Shown: positions 16,263 through 24,877, numbered from the stretch's first letter. The stretch is DNA of 39,029 nt from Candidatus Krumholzibacteriia bacterium (GCA_023131975.1 JAGLYV010000090.1:1-39029), one strand, 5' to 3'. A program made the numbers and translations. Notes: generated by a model from the letters alone, not told the origin.

Positions 16263-17801
16263 TTATTCCTTTATGATGCCTCTGTCGACCAGCTTTACCA
16301 GGTTCTTGACTATTGTAAGATCGAATTTATCTCCCTGCCCGAGGAGCAGATCGAGAGCTTCCCTGTGCCCAAGAGCTTTGCGGTACGGCCTGTTACTCGT
16401 CATAGCATCAAAACTGTCAGCAACGGCGACTATCCTGGCGCCCGTCGATATCTCGTCCCCCTTCAATCCGTCAGGATACCCGTTCCCGTCGAGGCGCTCA
16501 TGGTGATGCCTGACCAGGTCGCATGCCGATTCGAGAAACTTCATGTTCTTGATGATATTAGCCCCCACCTCGGGATGGCTTCTGACTACTTCCCACTCAT
16601 TGTCGGTCAATTCCCCTGGCTTGTTCAGAATCGTCTCGTATACTCCCAGCTTTCCTATGTCGTGCAATACGGCTCCGAAACTGACGGTATCGCGCTGATC
16701 TTTGTCCATTCCCATTTCTTCGGCGAGCGCACGGGCATACCCGGCCACTCTTTCCGTGTGACCTTTCGTGTAGCTGTCTTTCGCTTCGATAGTCGATACG
16801 AGTACCTTGATAGTGGAGAGATATGTATCCTGCAGTTCGGAGTACAATCTCGAGTTCTCAAGCCCCGTCGCGGCGGACGAGCAGATGGACCTGAGCATGG
16901 CCAGATCTTCCCTGTTGTATGGAAGTTTATTGATCTTCTCCCCGAGAAAAATAATCCCGGTAAGATGGGAATTCACTATCAGGGGGTAACAATAGGGAAA
17001 CCCAAGGTCCCGCAGAAAAACAGACTCCCTGGCAACATCCTCCGGTAATCCACGATCCTGAAGATATACGACGTCTTCTTTACTGAGCAGATACTTGGAG
17101 AGTCCGTCACTTCTTGTCAGCCGGACGGCCTTGAGAACGTTGTTCCTGAGCCCCTTCCCTCCCACATAGGAAAGATAGCGATCGGTGTTTTTCTCAGCGT
17201 AAAAAAGCGCCACCGAATCTATGGCAAGCTGGCCGATCACTGTCAGGAAAAAGACATGGGTCAACTCTTCTGGATCACGAAGTCTGTTGAGGTCCTTGCT
17301 CAAACTGAACAGGGTCTCGAAATCCAGGATCTTCTTCTTCAACTCCCTGTTGATGCGCTTGTAATCCTTCTGTCCCTGCTCCAACTCGTCTTCGAGGATC
17401 TCGTTTGCCTCTCTGAGGTTTTTTCGTCCATTGGCCTGCACGAGGAAATTGTCTATCTTCGCCAGGACTTCCTTGACAGAAAATGGCTTTTTTATATAAT
17501 CCTGAGCTCCGGAGTTGAACCCTCGGAGCATCGTATCGGGTACGGAATTGCCCGAGATCAGAATGACAGGCACATCGTTGTTCACGTCTCTGGAACGGAT
17601 CTCGTTACAGACGCTGAACCCGTCTTTGCGGGGTAGTCCCACATCCAGCACCACAAGGTCCGGATGGTATTTCTCATACGCTTCGAGTGCCGATACCCCA
17701 TCGTAAGCTGATTCAGTCCTGTAACCGTTGCTCTGGAGAGACTCTGTGATGATCTCTACAACGTTGGGATCGTCATCGACTACGAGTACGTTCTTGATCA
17801 C
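16263..17801 (-). CDS. Response regulator with REC, GAF-like and HD-GYP domains
   Basis: A 512-residue cytoplasmic protein starting at a GTG. The receiver domain (1-120) is complete: acidic pair D10/D11, phospho-acceptor D53 in VVLDVGLP, S83, and K105 in KKPF. A coiled coil follows (about 125-165), then a GAF-like region (about 165-330) and an HD-GYP domain (about 335-510). The HD-GYP residues look intact: HDIGK with H380/D381, HPEVG, HHERLDGNGYP with GYP at 441-443, and ADSFDAM. HD-GYP enzymes hydrolyse c-di-GMP, so phosphorylation of D53 probably controls c-di-GMP breakdown. It is the last of five genes and lies 13 bases after the degenerate HD-GYP gene. No histidine kinase with a recognisable catalytic site is in the cluster. 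Confidence 0.92.
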   Translation of the reverse strand: MIKNVLVVDDDPNVVEIITESLQSNGYRTESAYDGVSALEAYEKYHPDLVVLDVGLPRKDGFSVCNEIRSRDVNNDVPVILISGNSVPDTMLRGFNSGAQDYIKKPFSVKEVLAKIDNFLVQANGRKNLREANEILEDELEQGQKDYKRINRELKKKILDFETLFSLSKDLNRLRDPEELTHVFFLTVIGQLAIDSVALFYAEKNTDRYLSYVGGKGLRNNVLKAVRLTRSDGLSKYLLSKEDVVYLQDRGLPEDVARESVFLRDLGFPYCYPLIVNSHLTGIIFLGEKINKLPYNREDLAMLRSICSSAATGLENSRLYSELQDTYLSTIKVLVSTIEAKDSYTKGHTERVAGYARALAEEMGMDKDQRDTVSFGAVLHDIGKLGVYETILNKPGELTDNEWEVVRSHPEVGANIIKNMKFLESACDLVRHHHERLDGNGYPDGLKGDEISTGARIVAVADSFDAMTSNRPYRKALGHREALDLLLGQGDKFDLTIVKNLVKLVDRGIIKE

Positions 17802-17814
17802 AGCATACCAGCTT

Positions 17815-19701
17815 TCAGGAAACCGTCACTCCTGGCCGTACGGACCTGGCCATCTCTTTTTCTATGATTTTAGCAAACTGTCTCACGACTTCCCGGTCAT
17901 ACCTCAACCCATAGTTTTCCCTGAGCGTGTCGAGCGCTTCCTTCGAAGACAACGCGGGCCTGTTCGGCCTCTCGTTGATCATTGCCGAATAACTTTCCAC
18001 CACAGATATGATCCTGGCACCCAACGGGATCTCCTTGCCTCTAAGACCGCGCGGATAACCCTCCCCGTTGAACCTTTCGTGGTGGCTCAGAACAATATTT
18101 ACTACGTGATCGTCGAATTTCATGCGCCTCAACATCTCCGAACCGTCTTCAGGATGTTTGTTGATGATATTCCATTCTTCCCTCGTGAGTTCCCTCGGAC
18201 TTCTCACGATCAGATCGCTGACTTTTATCATCCCCATATCCCTCAACACAGTGCCGTACACAAGATCCTTGAAGTGTTCTTCGGGATAATTCATATTTTT
18301 CGCCACCATGCCTACATACCTCGAAACAAACTCCGATGTTCCCGTAAGCATCGTGTTTTCCTCGATCAGTGAGATGAGAGTCTTTACGATCCCCAGGGTC
18401 CGCCCGTGTTCGCGTTCGAGCATCAGGGCGTTCTGGTATGCGCCTGCCGCCACGTTTATAAGGATCTTCATGAACTCGAAGTCCTCTTTCTTCATCCCTC
18501 TGCCCGAGATCCTTCTTCCCAGAAAAATCAGTCCGGCGACTCCCTCGCTGATCCTGAAGGGACAGAAGTATTCTATGCTGGTACTTTTCAGCATATCGAG
18601 CGTTTCTTCGTCAAATGACCCGGCGTCCACACTTGTCACATCGTGAATACCCGCGATCTTTCTCTCTATATCGACAGGTATCGAAAATGACCGAATATCT
18701 TTTTCGCTTACCCCCTTCATCAGCGTGGGGACATAGGAATCTTCAATCCTCTCGAAGAATACAGCCGATTCCACTCCCCCCTGGGCGATAGAGGTGAGCA
18801 GAAAGATGTCGAGAAGGTTTTTCTTGTCACGGATCGCGTTGAAATCAGCGCTGATCGAAAGGAGTGTCTTGAGTTCCAGCAGGCGCCGTTTCAGCTTGAT
18901 ATTGATATCAACCTTATCTTTTTCTTTAGCGGGTTCGACATTTTTCATCCCGGCATCGCTGGACGATCCGGCAGCCTTGTCACCCTGTGTACCGTTGAAT
19001 ATCTCCGAAATTATACCTTTACCCCCGACCCGGGCCTCCTGTGCCGCCGTTTCCACGGTCGAATCGGCTTCATCAGCGGAAGGATCTTTCTCTTCGGGGA
19101 CCTCACTATCTTCTTCAGATCTTTTATCGAGATCCCGATCGCCATCCACCTTTTCCTCATCATCCTCGAAATTGCCGTCATACGACATCAGGATCACGTC
19201 GGATACGACCGCGGGAGAATCTTCGTCCGCGTTCTTCTCTTCGACAGACAGGGCCTCGAGGACTTCTTCAGTCTTCGCCAGAAGATCAGCATCATCTTCG
19301 TTGACGATCGGAGCGACTGGAATATCATCATCGTCAGCGTCTTCGCCCGGAACGACATTCAATGGCGTACCCGCAGCCTCTTCATATGACTTGTAGACCT
19401 GTATATCGATCTCATCATCCCTGAGAAAATCAAGCACGATATCGTTAGTTATAACGAATCTTACCTGTCTTCCCTGCTCATTCTGGGAAACGACGAAGGA
19501 CCGGAGTATCTTCGCCACTCCCCCACCCAGGGAAGACAATTCTGTAAAATCAAAGATCACATGCCCGAATTCTCTCTGGACACATTCCTTGACAAGATGA
19601 TCTATCTTTTCATTTTCATGAAACCCCAGTTTACCGCTGACGCGAAATGCCGCTATCTCAGCGCTGCCGGTCTCAATTCTCTCAAATCTTGTCTTTGGCA
19701 T
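17815..19701 (-). CDS. STAS domain protein with degenerate HD-GYP domain
   Basis: A 628-residue protein with an AGGAG ribosome site eight bases before its ATG. Residues 1-110 resemble a STAS (anti-anti-sigma) fold, but the usual DSxG phospho-site region reads SLGGGV. A long acidic linker (about 110-270) precedes a GAF-like region (about 280-440) and an HD-GYP-like domain (450-620). That domain keeps HPEDG, HHERFNGEGYP and GYP (548-550). The HD pair is R487/D488 in VLRDMGM, the conserved Lys is Met491, and ADSFDAM is replaced by VESYSAM. Metal binding and c-di-GMP hydrolysis are therefore doubtful. The GAF and HD-GYP parts align along their length with the next gene's product, suggesting duplication followed by loss of activity in this copy, perhaps leaving a binding partner or c-di-GMP sensor. 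Confidence 0.85.
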   Translation of the reverse strand: MPKTRFERIETGSAEIAAFRVSGKLGFHENEKIDHLVKECVQREFGHVIFDFTELSSLGGGVAKILRSFVVSQNEQGRQVRFVITNDIVLDFLRDDEIDIQVYKSYEEAAGTPLNVVPGEDADDDDIPVAPIVNEDDADLLAKTEEVLEALSVEEKNADEDSPAVVSDVILMSYDGNFEDDEEKVDGDRDLDKRSEEDSEVPEEKDPSADEADSTVETAAQEARVGGKGIISEIFNGTQGDKAAGSSSDAGMKNVEPAKEKDKVDINIKLKRRLLELKTLLSISADFNAIRDKKNLLDIFLLTSIAQGGVESAVFFERIEDSYVPTLMKGVSEKDIRSFSIPVDIERKIAGIHDVTSVDAGSFDEETLDMLKSTSIEYFCPFRISEGVAGLIFLGRRISGRGMKKEDFEFMKILINVAAGAYQNALMLEREHGRTLGIVKTLISLIEENTMLTGTSEFVSRYVGMVAKNMNYPEEHFKDLVYGTVLRDMGMIKVSDLIVRSPRELTREEWNIINKHPEDGSEMLRRMKFDDHVVNIVLSHHERFNGEGYPRGLRGKEIPLGARIISVVESYSAMINERPNRPALSSKEALDTLRENYGLRYDREVVRQFAKIIEKEMARSVRPGVTVS

Positions 19702-19725
19702 CTACCTGCTCCTGACGAGCCCGTT

Positions 19726-19965
19726 CTATTCCGCGCCAGTGAATACTTCTTCCTGAGAGAGCCATCTGTCCAGGACACTCCTCAGGAACCTCCATTCACT
19801 GCCGACTTTCTTGGCCGGGATCTTCTTTTCTTTGGCTAGACGGCAAACCGTCTTTACATGCATTTTCAGATAATCCGCGGCTTCCACAGAAGTCATTACC
19901 TCGTTGGCGTCGTCATGCCCACCGATGATGATGTTACCGTAATCGCGCTGTTGCTGTTTCTCCAT
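19726..19965 (-). CDS. Small excisionase/MerR-type helix-turn-helix protein
   Basis: A 79-residue protein preceded by GAGAGG. Residues 24-70 match the excisionase-type HTH (HTH_17): MTSVEAADYLKMHVKTV, then RLAKEKKIPAKKVGSEWRF. Proteins of this type bind DNA as recombination directionality factors or as small transcription regulators. There is no integrase or attachment site nearby, and it sits inside a signalling operon, 24 bases before the STAS/HD-GYP gene. A regulatory role for the operon is therefore more likely than a phage origin. Confidence 0.85.
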   Translation of the reverse strand: MEKQQQRDYGNIIIGGHDDANEVMTSVEAADYLKMHVKTVCRLAKEKKIPAKKVGSEWRFLRSVLDRWLSQEEVFTGAE

Positions 19966-20027
19966 GACAACCTCTCTGTACTTTGATCACTGTCCCGGGG
20001 AAACTCTGCCCGGGATCTTTCGCTTAA

Positions 20028-21695
20028 TTACACACGCGAAATCCTGTCACTGACAGTACTCTCGACTTCTTCCTCCTCTACAGAAAAACCCGACTCTTCC
20101 AGAGATCCGCCATATCCCATTACCAAAGAGTATTTATCAAGAACGAGTCCCGCCTCAAGCACGGGATACTCGGTTTCCCCGATATTCAGGATCGTCCTCG
20201 TTACCGAAGCCCATTCTCCTCCGGTCAGTTGGTCGATTATTCCCTCGACCTCATTCCCGGATGAATCGAAAAATATGCCAAGCCGCTTCTCTGCAAGCCC
20301 CATAATTGCTATATGGCTGTTACCACTTGAGATATCGACTTCTTCGGGAGCGATTTCTCCCAGCGAGCAGACCGGAATATTCTCCCCTTTGAACTGGATA
20401 TGCCGCATACTGCCCGATTCCTTTATCTCTATACTACTCGCGTCGAGTACCGTTTCTACGGTCCTCGAAGGGATCGCTACGCTGACTCCCGAAGCGGTAA
20501 AGAGATGGTAGTCGGTCATGACCGAGCTGCGCGGGAATGTAAATACGAACCTTCCGTCGGCGCCGCCACCCGGCTCGACCCACAACAGGCAACTCCACTT
20601 CTTGAGCAATCCGCGGGCCTTGAGCAGTCCCCTGTAAAACGCAACCGCATCGTCCCTGTCTATCTCCGAATCTGACAGGAATGTATTCACATTATCCTTC
20701 AGCGTCGCTACCAGGAATGACCCTTTGTTCTCGATTCCAAGATCTATGTCCAGGCTTTCTTCGCCATTTCTCTGCATTCTGCAAATATCGAACAACAGGT
20801 GCTCGAGGATGCCGGCCAGATCGGAGGCAACCTCTCTCTCCATGGGAAAACTGTCGGTTCTCATCGTCGTACCGATATCCCATCCACGCATACGACTGTT
20901 CATTGCTATGAAGTCCTCGACTCCGTCCAGAACGGTCCTGCTCGAGACCTTTGCCTTGAACATTTTTCCCATATCCCCTATTCGTCCCAGGATGTTTCCA
21001 ACAAGACCCAGGTAGAACTCGCACTCGCCGAATGAAAGCTCAAGGTCTCTCATAAGTACTGAATTCTCTTCAGGATCGGCAAGATAATCGAGATACCTCT
21101 CCCTTACCTTTAAAAGGGAGTTTTGAAGCCTGTCAATAGTACCGAAGCTACCCTGCGAACCGTCATCTGCTCCGTTGTTTATCGCCGGTGCCTTTTCCAT
21201 CATGGATGACTCGTCACCCGAAGCAGGTTCCAGCAATACGGAGCCCAGCTCTTCGAACTCCGCGTCATGAGACTCGGACCCGTGGTATGACTCTTCCATC
21301 AACACACTGATCTCCTGCTGAATACCGGAAAGATTCTGTTTTATAGCTTCGTCGTTCAGCTCTCCGGAAACGACGTCTATGGCGATCTGTTCCTCATTCT
21401 CCAGTATCTCCGAGACGATCTGTGAAATATTCTCGTCCCAGCATCCTGTCGAATCCGCGATCCTGACGAGCAGTTCACCGAACATGGACAATGTGATGCT
21501 CCAATCCTCCAGCCCCAGCATCTTCGTGCTTCCCACGAGGAGCCTGTTGGCGAAACATGTCTTTCTATAGGCTGCTTCCCGGAACAGTTCGCCTGCCGAA
21601 TGGCTCATGAGCTCATTAAGCTTCGATACATGATCGTTGATCTGTTCACCAAAAAGTGCTGTATTCTCTTCACCAAGTCTTATCAAAGCCTTCAC
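20028..21695 (-). CDS. CheA-like scaffold with CheW domain; kinase motifs apparently lost
   Basis: A 555-residue protein. Residues 1-110 look like a helical Hpt (CheA P1) domain; where HTLKG is expected, the sequence is YRKTCFANRLL with no histidine. After an acidic linker (135-185) come helices resembling a dimerisation region, then a region at 285-392 resembling a HATPase fold. There ILEHLLFDICRM stands where the N-box should be, and no Gly-rich ATP lid motifs are evident. Residues 395-530 form a CheW-type domain (VSVAIPSRTVETVL, then MGLAEKRLGIFFD). CheW domains tie CheA to chemoreceptors, so this may be a receptor-bound pseudokinase. The start is a GTG at 21695; a TTG three codons on has better spacing from GGGGTG. 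It follows the MCP-like gene by five bases. Confidence 0.72.
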   Translation of the reverse strand: MKALIRLGEENTALFGEQINDHVSKLNELMSHSAGELFREAAYRKTCFANRLLVGSTKMLGLEDWSITLSMFGELLVRIADSTGCWDENISQIVSEILENEEQIAIDVVSGELNDEAIKQNLSGIQQEISVLMEESYHGSESHDAEFEELGSVLLEPASGDESSMMEKAPAINNGADDGSQGSFGTIDRLQNSLLKVRERYLDYLADPEENSVLMRDLELSFGECEFYLGLVGNILGRIGDMGKMFKAKVSSRTVLDGVEDFIAMNSRMRGWDIGTTMRTDSFPMEREVASDLAGILEHLLFDICRMQRNGEESLDIDLGIENKGSFLVATLKDNVNTFLSDSEIDRDDAVAFYRGLLKARGLLKKWSCLLWVEPGGGADGRFVFTFPRSSVMTDYHLFTASGVSVAIPSRTVETVLDASSIEIKESGSMRHIQFKGENIPVCSLGEIAPEEVDISSGNSHIAIMGLAEKRLGIFFDSSGNEVEGIIDQLTGGEWASVTRTILNIGETEYPVLEAGLVLDKYSLVMGYGGSLEESGFSVEEEEVESTVSDRISRV

Positions 21696-21700
21696 CCCTG

Positions 21701-23623
21701 TTACTGAGAAGGTGTCTGTTTAACGTATTCTGTGGCTCCCAGCTCGAACAGATCGTAAATCGGTTCTTTGCTATCATCGGTTTCCCCGGCAGCCGTCTCC
21801 GTATCTTTCTGAGTCGCCTGAGCATGATTCATGTCTACTGCCTCACGGATCGTCTCAGTCATCCGTTCCATCATCTCTTCCGGTGAATCATCATTGACAG
21901 ATTTCCCGGCAACCTCGACTATCGCCTGCTTTTCAGCAATGTCTTCATGCGAGTCTTCCCGGGCAATCTCGACTTCGGGAACTGCTTCCTCAATAAGTGC
22001 TTCCTCGACAGGTGCTTCCTGTGAAGTCCCTTCCTCCTCCGCACCTATTTTGACCCAGCGATGTCCTGGCATTTCCATCATGTCATCGCCAGGCTGCGGA
22101 CCATCGGTCTGTCCCTCGGGTACTTTTCCCTCGGGTACTTTCGGTGTCTCCACTTCAGGAACCTTCTCAGGTTCGACTTTTTCAGAGTCCTCGATCGTTA
22201 TACTCTTGCTGTCTATATGTGTATCCGCTTCGATGAGGTCATCGGGTTCCCAGCTGTTGCTCCTGTCGAGTACCAGATTGTCATCCTCTACCTGATCACT
22301 GGCTTCTTCTTCGCTCTCCCGACCGAACGACACGAACGAATCTGACGATCCGGAACTTTTATTCGTCTCGATCACAAAATCATCTTCGAGGCTATCATCG
22401 ATCCGGTCACCAGACAGGACCTTATGTATCTCTTCGTTAAAGGTATCGATCTCGCTGCCGAGAGAGGTGACCCTCTCCTGCAGAGAATGGTTCTTCATCT
22501 CTATCATATTCGATATCTCTGAAAGAGATTCGGTGATCCCTGAAGTATCAGGGGACAAGCCGGCAGGAGAGACAGTACCAGTCTCCAGAGTCTGGAGCCC
22601 TGTACCGATCCTGCGGGACGTATCGGATATCTGCATGCCCAGCTTGTTGAAGCGTTCCGCTGTCGACCTGACTTTCTCGGCGAACTGGGCCAGATCCTGT
22701 TCGGATATATCACCCCTGGCCGCCATCAGTGCAATATTGAGCGCCAGACCGTTGTTCTCCTCGGAAAACTCGTTCATCGCCCTGCTGCCGTCATCAAGGA
22801 TAACGAGAGCCTCTCTGATGTCAGTAACGACCTGGTGGGCATTCCCTCCATCCGTAGCCTGTTTGGCCGGCCCGACATTTTCGAGCTCTTTTACCGTATT
22901 GTTCAGGCTTCCGACAGCTCTGGCGATCTCGATGATATCATCGTTGGAACCACCGAGCGATTCCATCCACTTCCCGAATGATAACGCCGCTCTCGCGATG
23001 ACCTGACGACCCGCTTCGGACCTGTCATCCTTCCCGCCTTCAGAACCTGAAACATGGTCCGCCACTTTCCGGACAAGCGATTCATACCACTTTCCTTCCA
23101 GAATGGTCTCATTTATTCCTTTTCCGCTGAGTACCGACTCGATTTCCATCTCGAGATCTACCGACTGTGATTCATCCACCCTGCTGCTGAGTTCCCCGGA
23201 GATCTCTCTTATCTGATCCCCATAGTTACGCAGTATGCCCTGCAGCTCTGGATAGTTTGACAACTTGGCTATCTGAGCCGGATTGGTCAGGTCGTCTATG
23301 CTGCCGGCCAGGGATATCATCTTTCTATAATCCTGCCCCGAGGACAGGTAGGACTTGTACCGCCTGACAGCCGAAGCTATTGTGAAATACGCGATCAAAG
23401 CTATGAGAATGACTCCTGCCACCATCGGATACATCTCTTTGAAGAATCCGAATGAATCGACCACCCACTTCGAATCGGTCGTATTCAACCAGGTCAGGCT
23501 GATGTTATAGACATTTACAAGGTAGTATCCGACCCCGAAGCTGGTGACTACCAACATCAGAGCTACAAACATCCCGATTTTCCAGGGTGATGTCAGAACG
23601 GGTCTCTTCTCTGATTTTCGCAA
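21701..23623 (-). CDS. MCP-like membrane protein without a sensor domain
   Basis: A 640-residue protein starting at a TTG six bases after AAAGGAG. Two membrane helices (about 16-37 and 66-86) enclose only about 28 residues, too few for an ordinary ligand-binding domain. A long helical cytoplasmic part follows. At 286-303 it reads FSEENNGLALNIALMAAR, closely resembling the chemoreceptor hairpin tip that binds CheW and CheA (canonical DQTNLLALNAAIEAAR). Sequence around the tip is shorter than in true MCPs and no methylation repeats are obvious. From about residue 380 the chain becomes acidic and Pro-rich (PEKVPEVETPKVPEG), ending with a more ordered IYDLFELGATEYV. I infer a scaffold that recruits the CheW-containing protein encoded next. 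Confidence 0.75.
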   Translation of the reverse strand: MRKSEKRPVLTSPWKIGMFVALMLVVTSFGVGYYLVNVYNISLTWLNTTDSKWVVDSFGFFKEMYPMVAGVILIALIAYFTIASAVRRYKSYLSSGQDYRKMISLAGSIDDLTNPAQIAKLSNYPELQGILRNYGDQIREISGELSSRVDESQSVDLEMEIESVLSGKGINETILEGKWYESLVRKVADHVSGSEGGKDDRSEAGRQVIARAALSFGKWMESLGGSNDDIIEIARAVGSLNNTVKELENVGPAKQATDGGNAHQVVTDIREALVILDDGSRAMNEFSEENNGLALNIALMAARGDISEQDLAQFAEKVRSTAERFNKLGMQISDTSRRIGTGLQTLETGTVSPAGLSPDTSGITESLSEISNMIEMKNHSLQERVTSLGSEIDTFNEEIHKVLSGDRIDDSLEDDFVIETNKSSGSSDSFVSFGRESEEEASDQVEDDNLVLDRSNSWEPDDLIEADTHIDSKSITIEDSEKVEPEKVPEVETPKVPEGKVPEGQTDGPQPGDDMMEMPGHRWVKIGAEEEGTSQEAPVEEALIEEAVPEVEIAREDSHEDIAEKQAIVEVAGKSVNDDSPEEMMERMTETIREAVDMNHAQATQKDTETAAGETDDSKEPIYDLFELGATEYVKQTPSQ

Positions 23624-23959
23624 TTTGGTCTCCTTTAGGGCAGAACCAGGCCTGCCAGCCAGGTTAAATATATTTTTTTCGTACTCAGCTGCTATGTGCC
23701 GTGGGGGGGGAAGCGCAAAGATTATGCCAAGGAAGAATCTAATACAACTGGCAGTATTGATAAGGCGTTATAGGGAATTTCAAAGCACGGGGCGTAAACC
23801 GGAGGACTAATATGCCAGCATTAAATGCGTTTTGCAAACCGGGCGGAAAGAAACAGAAATGGTCTTTTTTTTACGATTCAGGGCCTGCATCCGGCCTGTC
23901 GACCGGAGGCAGGCGATCTTCTGGCGCTGACATGATCATCCCGTACAGCGCGCGCGTCT
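23624..23959. other. Intergenic region upstream of the signalling operon
   Basis: About 335 bases between the TTG start of the MCP-like gene and the end of the nitrilase gene. It holds a sigma-54-like promoter at 23715-23729 (minus). On the plus strand there is a 28-codon frame at 23724-23810, followed after one base by an ATG at 23812 with GGAGGA upstream. That second frame runs 67 codons to 24015 but overlaps the nitrilase gene end and has no recognisable features. I do not call either as a gene. Confidence 0.5.
23715..23729 (-). promoter_or_regulatory. Candidate sigma-54 (-24/-12) promoter of the signalling operon
   Basis: On the minus strand, TTGGCATAATCTTTGC carries the GG and GC dinucleotides exactly ten bases apart, matching TGGCAcg-N4-TTGC at all positions except two in the -24 box. 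Transcription would start near 23703, about 80 bases before the TTG codon at 23623. Sigma-54 often drives motility and chemotaxis-type genes. No enhancer-binding protein gene is visible in the window. Confidence 0.42.
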
Positions 23960-24766
23960 CTATTTCCGGCTTTTCCTGCCCAGGGAAGCATAGAGGGGAG
24001 GAAACCTGTCATTGATAAGATGATTACCCGAAGTGATGTTCTTGTTTCTGGCCTCTTCCAGATCTATCTCGATGACCTTCAAAGACTCGCTCCGGTCACC
24101 TGCCGACACGAGTACCTCTCCCCGGGGATTCACGATCTGGCTCCCGCCCGTGAAAGCAAGGTCCATCGTACCCCGCTTTTCCACACCTATCCGGTTGGCT
24201 GTAACGGAGAATACACCGTTTTCGATGCTTCGGATCTTCATTCCGCTCTGTCCCCAGGGCAGCACAAGGTTGGCCGGGTGAGCCAGAATATCGGCGCCTT
24301 TCAGGGTCAGCACCCTGCTGACTTCGGGAACGATCCAATCGAAACAGATCATTATCCCAACGGTGGCATCTCCCGCCTTGACCGTCTTAAGGGCCGTGCC
24401 TGGCTGGAAGAACAGCTTTTCCCGGTCAAAAAGATGTACCTTCTGATATACGTCGACCTTACCCTTGTCCGAGATATAGACAGCTGAGTTGTAGACCTTG
24501 GAACCCGATTTCTGGGCCATACCGAAAATGAGGTTCAGACGCTTCTTTTTCGCGACTTTTTTCATCTCCGAGACTGTATAGCCCGTCCTGGTGTTTTCCG
24601 CCAATCCCTTGAGTTCGCCCTTGTTCTTGAAGAGATACCCGGTGTTGAACAGTTCCGGGAGTACTATCGTCGCATCTGAGACCTTGCCGAGCAGGTTGGA
24701 CGCCTTCTTGACGTTAGCCTTTACCTCTCCGAATTTGCATCGCATCTGGAGGAAGCCTAGTTTCAT
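23960..24766 (-). CDS. Nitrilase-superfamily carbon-nitrogen hydrolase
   Basis: The ATG at 24766 is preferred because GGGGGAGAGG precedes it. The 268-residue product has the Glu-Lys-Cys triad of the superfamily: E38 in VLPELFNTGY, K109 in YQKVHLF and C141 in IMICFDWIVPE. Family members hydrolyse amides, nitriles or carbamoyl groups. The CFDWxxPE context resembles aliphatic amidase and N-carbamoyl-putrescine-type enzymes, but the substrate cannot be assigned. It appears to be a single-gene unit with its own extended -10 promoter. Confidence 0.88.
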   Translation of the reverse strand: MKLGFLQMRCKFGEVKANVKKASNLLGKVSDATIVLPELFNTGYLFKNKGELKGLAENTRTGYTVSEMKKVAKKKRLNLIFGMAQKSGSKVYNSAVYISDKGKVDVYQKVHLFDREKLFFQPGTALKTVKAGDATVGIMICFDWIVPEVSRVLTLKGADILAHPANLVLPWGQSGMKIRSIENGVFSVTANRIGVEKRGTMDLAFTGGSQIVNPRGEVLVSAGDRSESLKVIEIDLEEARNKNITSGNHLINDRFPPLYASLGRKSRK

Positions 24767-24820
24767 CCTCTCCCCCTGGTTATCAGGTTGGATATTGAAA
24801 GATTTCGTTAACTCTAGAAT

Positions 24821-24829
24821 ATTATAGCA
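24821..24829 (-). promoter_or_regulatory. Extended -10 promoter of the nitrilase gene
   Basis: On the minus strand the sequence TGCTATAAT is a consensus TATAAT with an extended TG. It lies about 55 bases before the start codon. A TTGACA just upstream is too close to be the matching -35. Confidence 0.5.
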
Positions 24830-24877
24830 CATGTGTCAAAACTATATTTAAGGTTTTTATACAAGCCGCCCCCGCCC

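Noticed and set aside
23812-24015. A 67-codon frame with a GGAGGA ribosome site
   Set aside because: It overlaps the nitrilase gene tail, has no recognisable sequence, and one good ribosome site is not enough evidence.
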